In this document: positions 58,746 to 64,000 of the stretch, one piece after another
Layout of the letters: the number at the start of each line of letters is the position of its first letter
Position numbering within the stretch: position 1 is the first letter of the stretch
Assembly: GCA_037501455.1 (NCBI GenBank)
Contig: CM074861.1
Coordinates: forward strand, 96,201,001 to 96,265,000
DNA from: Lantana camara
Lineage: Eukaryota; Streptophyta; Magnoliopsida; Lamiales; Verbenaceae
Reading direction: 5' to 3'
DNA: 64,000 nucleotides
The notes under the pieces: generated by a model
The model's input: only the letters and a program-made list of their open reading frames with translations
Databases searched by the model: none
What the model was told of the DNA's origin: nothing
Position numbers and translations under genes: made by a program

Positions 58746-59763
58746 GTCCAGCAGCAGAAAAAGCTTCTGGAAAACAGGGGAAGGCTCGAATTTTTGGCTC
58801 CCAATCCATACCAACACCAAACCAAGGCTAGAATTCAACTCTAAACTAACATATAACATGTATATGATCATATATATCAATTAAGCAACATTTAATCCAA
58901 GAAACATGCTTTGATTCATCAAAATCATTCATGAAATCAAATGATCAATCATGCTCCAAACTTCAAGAATTCAAGTTATAATTGTATAAAATCAACTCAA
59001 ATCCTCATACAAGCTTCATACTAAATCATGGTATCCAAAAGAATTACAGACCCTAACCAAACCTCTTGAATTACCAAAGATATATGCATGACCTTACCTT
59101 GAAGATGGAGGAGATGAAGAGGAAAGAGAGAAGAGAAGGTCTAGAGTTTGATTTCTTGAAGAAAAATGGGGAAAATCCTTTGTCCCTTGCTTCTTGCACC
59201 AACCGAAATGGAGAAGGAGAGAACAGGGATATCTTGAGCTTGTCTCATGAATGAAGTGAAGAAGATAAAGTATGTATATGTGTATGTATACAATATATCG
59301 ATCAATTGGTGGGGAAGAGAAAGGGAAATTGCCAATTGGTCCTCAAGAAATTAAAGCAATGCAATTGGGTTCTATCTCATGAAATATGATCAATTAAATC
59401 CAATTCACATTAATGCAATTAAGTCCTCAAATTATGGAAACCAATCAATTAAGGCCAAGAATGGTTCATGCAATGAAGTCCTCTAATTTGAATGAATAAT
59501 CAATTAAGGACACATATGCATTTACGTCACGTTCGGCAATTATTTCACGTATCAATGAGAAATAAATCATATAATAATTCTCAAGTTATCGAAAATGATC
59601 AATTAAAGATAATTAATCAAATAAGACATGTTAGGAAATTAATTCAGATGTCAATTAAATTCGAGATAATGCAATAATTCTCAAGTTTACAATAATTTCA
59701 CTTAAACACTTAATAATATAATTCACACAATATTATGCATAACTGAAAAACTGGGGCATTACA

Positions 59764-60153
59764 CCTAGGTAGGCCGACAACAACGCACAGCAGCGCAGTG
59801 CAATAAGGTGCGTTGGCCCGTGAGCGGCTTGCACTCGCTGCCCGGGCGGTAGTAGACAAGGTGGGGCGGTATGCGCGAAAACGCGAAGGCTATACTCCCG
59901 TGCCGGATTCATTTCGTAATTTCTAAAATTCCAATTTTCATTTCGAATTTAAACAGTTCTAAATAATCTGAATTTAAACAGCTTAAAACCAGATTTATTT
60001 GGGAAACAATTTTCACAAAATTTTCAAGAAACAGTATCGATCCGATAGATTCGTTTTTAAGCAAAAACCAAGAATACATAGCCAATATCCAAATTCAAGA
60101 ATTTTCATCAAAATTCACAAAGTAGTGAAGATACAATACAAACATTGCAAGGA
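59764..60153 (-). other. C3 leader, part next to PBS
   Basis: Contains the rest of the GC-rich island (to about 59905), then AT-rich sequence. No gene is seen; ORF 59999-60196 crosses the PBS into the LTR. Confidence 0.75.
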
Positions 60154-60166
60154 GGCTCTGATACCA
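60154..60166 (-). other. Primer binding site of C3
   Basis: The minus strand reads TGGTATCAGAGCC, complementary to initiator tRNA-Met, two bases from the 5' LTR edge. Confidence 0.93.
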
Positions 60167-60168
60167 CT

Positions 60169-62100
60169 TATTAGAAAATACGAAAGAGTTGAGTAGCTGA
60201 AGTTTAAAATTTTCACAAGTTTAATCGTAGTCTTACAATTTTCGTACTGTAATGTTGGGTGAAACAAGAAACTCACATTAATTGAAGCTTTCTTGTGATG
60301 TTGTTACCACCTAACAAACACCCTTCAAGCGGAAAGTCCCTCGAACGGTCCTTTCAATTAGACTCCAAAGTAGAAGGCCTCCAAATCGTATCCACACCAG
60401 ACCTAGAACACAATCAAGCTAGTAAGAATGCTCGTTCTATGGCTTGTGTTAGGCTAGGATAATTTTTCTTTGAAAAATTTTCTTTTGGATTTTTCTTAAA
60501 ACTTAACACTTCATGAGTGTTGGTCTAAAGAATAAGAGAAGCACCCACCCTTGTATTTATACAAGGGGGTTCGAAAACCCTAGGGTTCTCCTAACCCTAG
60601 TGGGCTTTTTTTCTTGCTCACTGATTAACTCATTTAATTAGTTAATTTATTTGGAATAATATGTTCCTAACTTATTCTCCAAGTCTAACAAGAGAAGACT
60701 TCTATCTCCTACAATAGGAAGTTGGACTTTTCAACTTTTCTAAAGTTAAAAGTCAATATTCGATAAATCAATTAATTCCCAAATTAATTGATAATTAATT
60801 AAAAGATCAAATTAATTAATTACAATTCAATTAATTAATTCTAGAAAAGAATTCATGTGTGATAAAATCACACGCACGGAGCCACGTACGGGCCACGTGA
60901 CAGCCACGTAGGCTACGTGACACGTGGCAGACACGTGTCTAGGACAAGTGGTAATGCCCACGTGTTTTACTCCGTTTTTCGATCAACAATTTGATCCGTC
61001 GTTGATCATATTAACATCCTACCATAACCCTCGTGTTCTGGCATTTGTGTGTGACCCTTTAGGTTCATTATTCGATTAGCAGTGATAACAATTAATTAAT
61101 TAATTTCCTAATTAATTAATCACTTCACAGATCACACTACTGTAATCTAGCAATGGGTGTGTGACCCCTAGCCGAATAACGAAATGAATCGAAGAACCTT
61201 TCAGTCAATGACAATCAATGAAATACGATCTTCCTGCAACTCCATCTCTCAATCAAGAACTAAGGCATGGAAATATTCTCAGAGCCCAAATATTCTTGAT
61301 AAAGTTAAGTTCGTTTCATATCCATTTCGATCTCAATCCTAGAAAACCCCATTTTCTAGATGTCTTGATCTTTTATCCACCTTGGCCTGGGGTTTAATGT
61401 TTAATGGACTACGAATAACTTAAATCATTAAGAGATCATTCTTGTTCGTAACAAGTGTAGGTCCTTTATCGATTCTACTAATTCTATATATGCCACTGGC
61501 GACACCCTTTTGAGCATGTATCAAAGATTACAGAGTTAGCTCAGATGAGACATTACAGAATCTCAAGTCTAAGGATTAATGAATCACTTCATTGACCTGT
61601 GAGATATTTCCTAATCTTGAAGTTTCAGGAAAATTCCTTTCCCATTTAGGAATGTTCTCACGTGGGACATCTTAGTGATGAAGTTCTTGTAACAATCACC
61701 CTTATGTATTATGAACGCATTAACCTAAGCACTTATCATGCCACGAAACTGAGTGACCCTTCAAAAGGACATAATCACACAAGCAAGTCTCAGCGGAGTC
61801 AAGGTCGACACTCCCACTGTCTGTCGGACTCATCAACTTGGAGAAGTTTCTAATCCTCGCTTATGGAGTTAAGAACTTGTTTCATGTGCCATTCCCATAA
61901 CGATAAAGTTCTCAACGGCCTCATCGGATTAGGGGAGTTCAGTACATGCAAAACACAGTCAACCCAAACAGACATAAATAAGCACATAAAGAAATGATTG
62001 CCTATGAACAAAATCATTTCGTATGTTATTCAAAGACTGCTTGTGATTTCACAAGGAAATAGTAAAGCAAACATCTGCTTTAAGGGCACTATTCCTAACA
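60169..62100 (-). repeat. C3 5' LTR (1932 bp)
   Basis: It runs from TATTAGAAAATACG (mutated TG end) to CCTAACA and is colinear with 42620-43894 plus 47199-47944. TATAAATA (minus strand, 60554-60561) sits in the same CCCTTGTA/TACAAGGG inverted repeat. Four G-boxes lie at about 60893-60963. It preserves the empty target of S2. Confidence 0.93.
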
Positions 62101-62144
62101 TGTGGATGTAGTGAGGGACCAAAATCTTGTCGACATGGTGGCAT
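62101..62144 (-). pseudogene. gag: G1 gag N-terminus, cut off by C3
   Basis: ATG at 62144 (minus strand) begins MPPCRQDFG. With C3 and one TSD copy removed, it is in frame, 101 codons upstream of the ATG at 42355. About 13 codons precede the insertion. The start choice rests on this frame agreement and on its position downstream of the PBS. Confidence 0.65.
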
Positions 62145-62417
62145 CCTGAAAACCCCACAACTACAATATAGACATATGCATGCCGGTTAGTACGTGAGGA
62201 TGACACATAATTAAATCAAGTAAGAGTAATTAGACAAATGCAATACATCATGAAATGTAAAATCAACAAAGTGTTAAGAATTCAAACGCATATCACTGCG
62301 AATCAAGATACAAATGCAAGCACATATCCACATTGTCCTATGCCGTTCGACTTAGACTGACACAACACGACACTGAGCTCAGGTTTTGTAACCTAGGGCT
62401 CTGATACCACTTTAGGA
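62145..62417 (-). other. G1 leader with primer binding site
   Basis: The minus-strand PBS TGGTATCAGAGCC is at 62409-62397, eight bases from the LTR. The rest is a short leader that also contains TAGGTTACAAAACCTGAGCT, resembling the same place in G3 (near 13775-13795). Confidence 0.85.
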
Positions 62418-64000
62418 TGTAGCACCCCGCACGGTGAATCACCATATTCCCCGTACCTAAGCTTAATCCACATACGAGATAGGAAACCCATACATGAACC
62501 AAGCAGAGGCGAACGGGAGACAAACAGACACACACCTAAGCTAGGGGGAACATAGACCTTGCAATTTAAACAAACCAACAAAAACGAATGCGTATATGGA
62601 AGTGATGTATATATTTTAATAATGAATCACAAGCAGTAGGTGACGGGTTCATCCAGCATAAATACCTAATCCCGCAAATCCACATAAATAAAAAACGCAA
62701 ACGGGTTCAAATCTGTTCCTAGAAGTCTGTCTCGAAATCATAACATATCAAAATAAATCATATCGTATACCTACAAATGTTCAAACTTATACAAATTATA
62801 GAAGTGTGTATGCAAGGACTCAAACTCGACAAATAACTCGACAGACTCCGCCTAGCTCGAACTCCACTTAAACCTGCACACTAAAACAAAAGGGGGAGAG
62901 AGGTCAGTCACACGGACTGAATGAGGGGCTACCCACACACGCTACATATATAGAGCAAAGCACAGTCAATTATATAGTTCGTGAACTTAGGGATAGTTTT
63001 TGCACACGAAACTTTGTCCGTGATATATACATATAGGGATTCTTAACAAAATGGAACAAATCATAACTTAACGAATTCTTACGTACCAAACATAGCGAAA
63101 CATGTTTATCATATCAAATCTTATAAAAATATTTCATATCATAGCTTATAGTTTCAAAAAGATCCATATTTTATCTTAATTAAGAGTCTATCCCCATTTC
63201 ACAAACTTAACAAAACATGCATACAAAACTTGGCGGGTATGAGTAACAAATCCCATTTTGGGCTGCTCATGCGAATCATAACATATCAAACAAATCAAAC
63301 TAAACAAACTTGCATAACAAACCTCATTCTCCGACAATGGAAGGGTTGCGCGACCTTAACTATCCATTTCAGGTGAGGGGAGTGCAAGCTACTCCAAACC
63401 CTCAGGATCTCCATCACTCACCAAACCTCCTGGTGAGATCGGGGGTAATCCGCATCAAACAGTAGAGATATGTACAGGGGTGATAACCGGCGACCCCATG
63501 GCCGTCCCGAGTCTCCCTTACCCACAAGTCCGAGACCCATCATACCAAAACATATCATATCAGAGTATAATATAACCCGCTATAGAACTTAACATAACCA
63601 AAACTCAGCAAACATACATTACCTTGCAACAACTACTCTATACATACCTCTCCGTGTCAAATCCATAACGTATCCATAGCCCGTAGCTCTCGGCTCATAA
63701 GAGGGACACAGTTTGAAGCATAGTGTACATTGCAAACATAACAAACCAGAACAAACTAAAACAAGCGTACATAGGCTCGTACATAGCGTATCGTACTTGC
63801 AAAGTCTTAGGAAATTCATAAACTTACATATTTCGCACATATTTACTAATACGTAAGGTTATAGTTCGCATGCATAGAAAACGAGCACATTTCATAGGGC
63901 TTAACTATAACCTAACCTCACCTTACACCAACGGAAGTCGAGAACAACACAAGTGATCCACCCCGGGATCAAAACGCCTCATAAAACACCACCTCGAGTG
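62418..64000 (-). repeat. G1 5' LTR, truncated by window end
   Basis: It starts TGTAGCACCCC and matches 6504-6833 plus 36841-38015. By comparison it should continue about 2 kb past the window. It shows acceptor TGCAG|GTTTAAG at 62874/62873 and donor TGTAAG|GTGAGG at 63922/63921. ORFs 62338-62581 and 63619-63840 are not supported as genes. Confidence 0.88.

Larger units (their letters stand above)
56787..59763 (-). mobile_element. S4: solo LTR of a gypsy-type element (2977 bp)
   Basis: Termini on the minus strand are TGTAATGCCCC and GGATGCTATA (last TG/CA partner mutated), with target duplications CCTAG (56782-56786, 59764-59768). It sits in the GC-rich part of C3's leader. There is no interior. 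Signals: donor CTTCAAG|GTAAGGTC at 59098/59097, exon 57871-57945, acceptor TATTGCAG|GTTG at 57183/57182. GC-rich near-palindromes lie at 58648-58745. ORFs 57481-57738 and 59066-59254 have no recognisable domain. Confidence 0.92.
42620..62100 (-). mobile_element. C3: Ty1/copia element with three solo LTRs inside
   Basis: Perfect target duplications TGTGG flank it (42615-42619, 62101-62105), interrupting G1 gag. Minus-strand order: 5' LTR 62100-60169, PBS, long leader carrying S4, decayed gag-pol carrying S3, polypurine tract, 3' LTR 47944-42620 carrying S2. It belongs to a different subfamily from C1 and C2: the LTRs share only short blocks (for example TGTTAGGAATAGTGCCC at the start), but gag-pol and the leader motifs are homologous. 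Confidence 0.94.
6504..64000 (-). mobile_element. G1: gag-only Ty3/gypsy-type element, outermost layer of the nest
   Basis: Read on the minus strand: 5' LTR from beyond 64000 down to 62418, PBS, gag interrupted by C3, a 3' interior without recognisable pol, a polypurine tract at 40103-40117, then the 3' LTR 40102-36836 continuing at 6833-6504 after removal of G2. LTR ends are TGTGACACCCC and GGGGTGCTACA. The summed interior is only about 2.8 kb, enough for gag but not pol. The two LTRs agree over long stretches, for example 36841-37100 against 62766-63060. The far left of the 3' LTR lies beyond C1, outside the window. Confidence 0.85.

Noticed and set aside
59066..59254. 62-codon ORF beginning MNYQRYMHDL
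   Set aside because: It overlaps the conserved donor-like site and promoter-proximal part of S4. No domain was found and nothing supports expression as protein.

Overview
The window looks like intergenic heterochromatin of a flowering plant with a large, AT-rich genome. I found no host gene, rRNA, tRNA gene or CRISPR array. Every stretch can be assigned to LTR retrotransposons nested inside one another, plus one small hAT-like MITE. The plant assignment rests on Ty1/copia Gag-Pol motifs, initiator-Met-type primer binding sites, plant-style Ty3/gypsy gag genes and multi-kb LTRs beginning TGTRAYRCCCC. I cannot name the species.

The nest, from outside in. G1 is a minus-strand, gag-only gypsy-type element. 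It supplies the ground layer: LTR pieces 6504-6833 and 36836-40102, interior 40103-42619 and 62101-62417, second LTR from 62418 to beyond the window end. Three elements sit in G1. C1 is a copia element at 1-6503 whose left end lies outside the window. G2 is a plus-strand gag-remnant element at 6834-36835 with TSD TCGTA. C3 is a minus-strand copia at 42620-62100 with TSD TGTGG. Inside an LTR of G2 lies G3, a minus-strand gag-only element (8617-30444, TSD TAGGG with one mismatch). Inside an LTR of G3 lie C2, a copia at 15401-25417 (TSD ATAAG), and solo LTR S1 (26371-29989, TSD TTTTC). Inside C3 lie solo LTRs S2 (43895-47193, GGTTT), S3 (51716-54972, CTCTC) and S4 (56787-59763, CCTAG). A MITE (38852-39229) sits in G1's LTR. 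The deepest stack is four levels: G1 > G2 > G3 > C2.

Coding content is only transposon protein. C2 keeps a single-frame 1301-codon Gag-Pol with all visible catalytic residues but three in-frame stops. C3 and C1 carry decayed Gag-Pol. G1, G2 and G3 carry gag only, each broken, and no pol, so they would depend on another element's enzymes.

The most unusual signals are not coding. (1) The seven gypsy-type LTR types, although strongly diverged, share intron-like signals at matching places: a donor CAAG|GTAAG (six of the seven), a 65-86 nt internal exon ending AG|GTGAG or AG|GTGGG, and an acceptor usually reading TGCAG|GT. The LTR transcript may therefore be spliced inside the LTR. (2) The first presumed intron holds very long GC-rich palindromes in several families. 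(3) G2 and G3 carry a tandem array of ~31-nt units, each a GAGAGA...TCTCTC hairpin, between gag and the polypurine tract. (4) The copia leaders carry four copies of a motif centred on CACGAGTCGTG, and the copia LTRs carry clusters of G-boxes. All alignments were made by eye.
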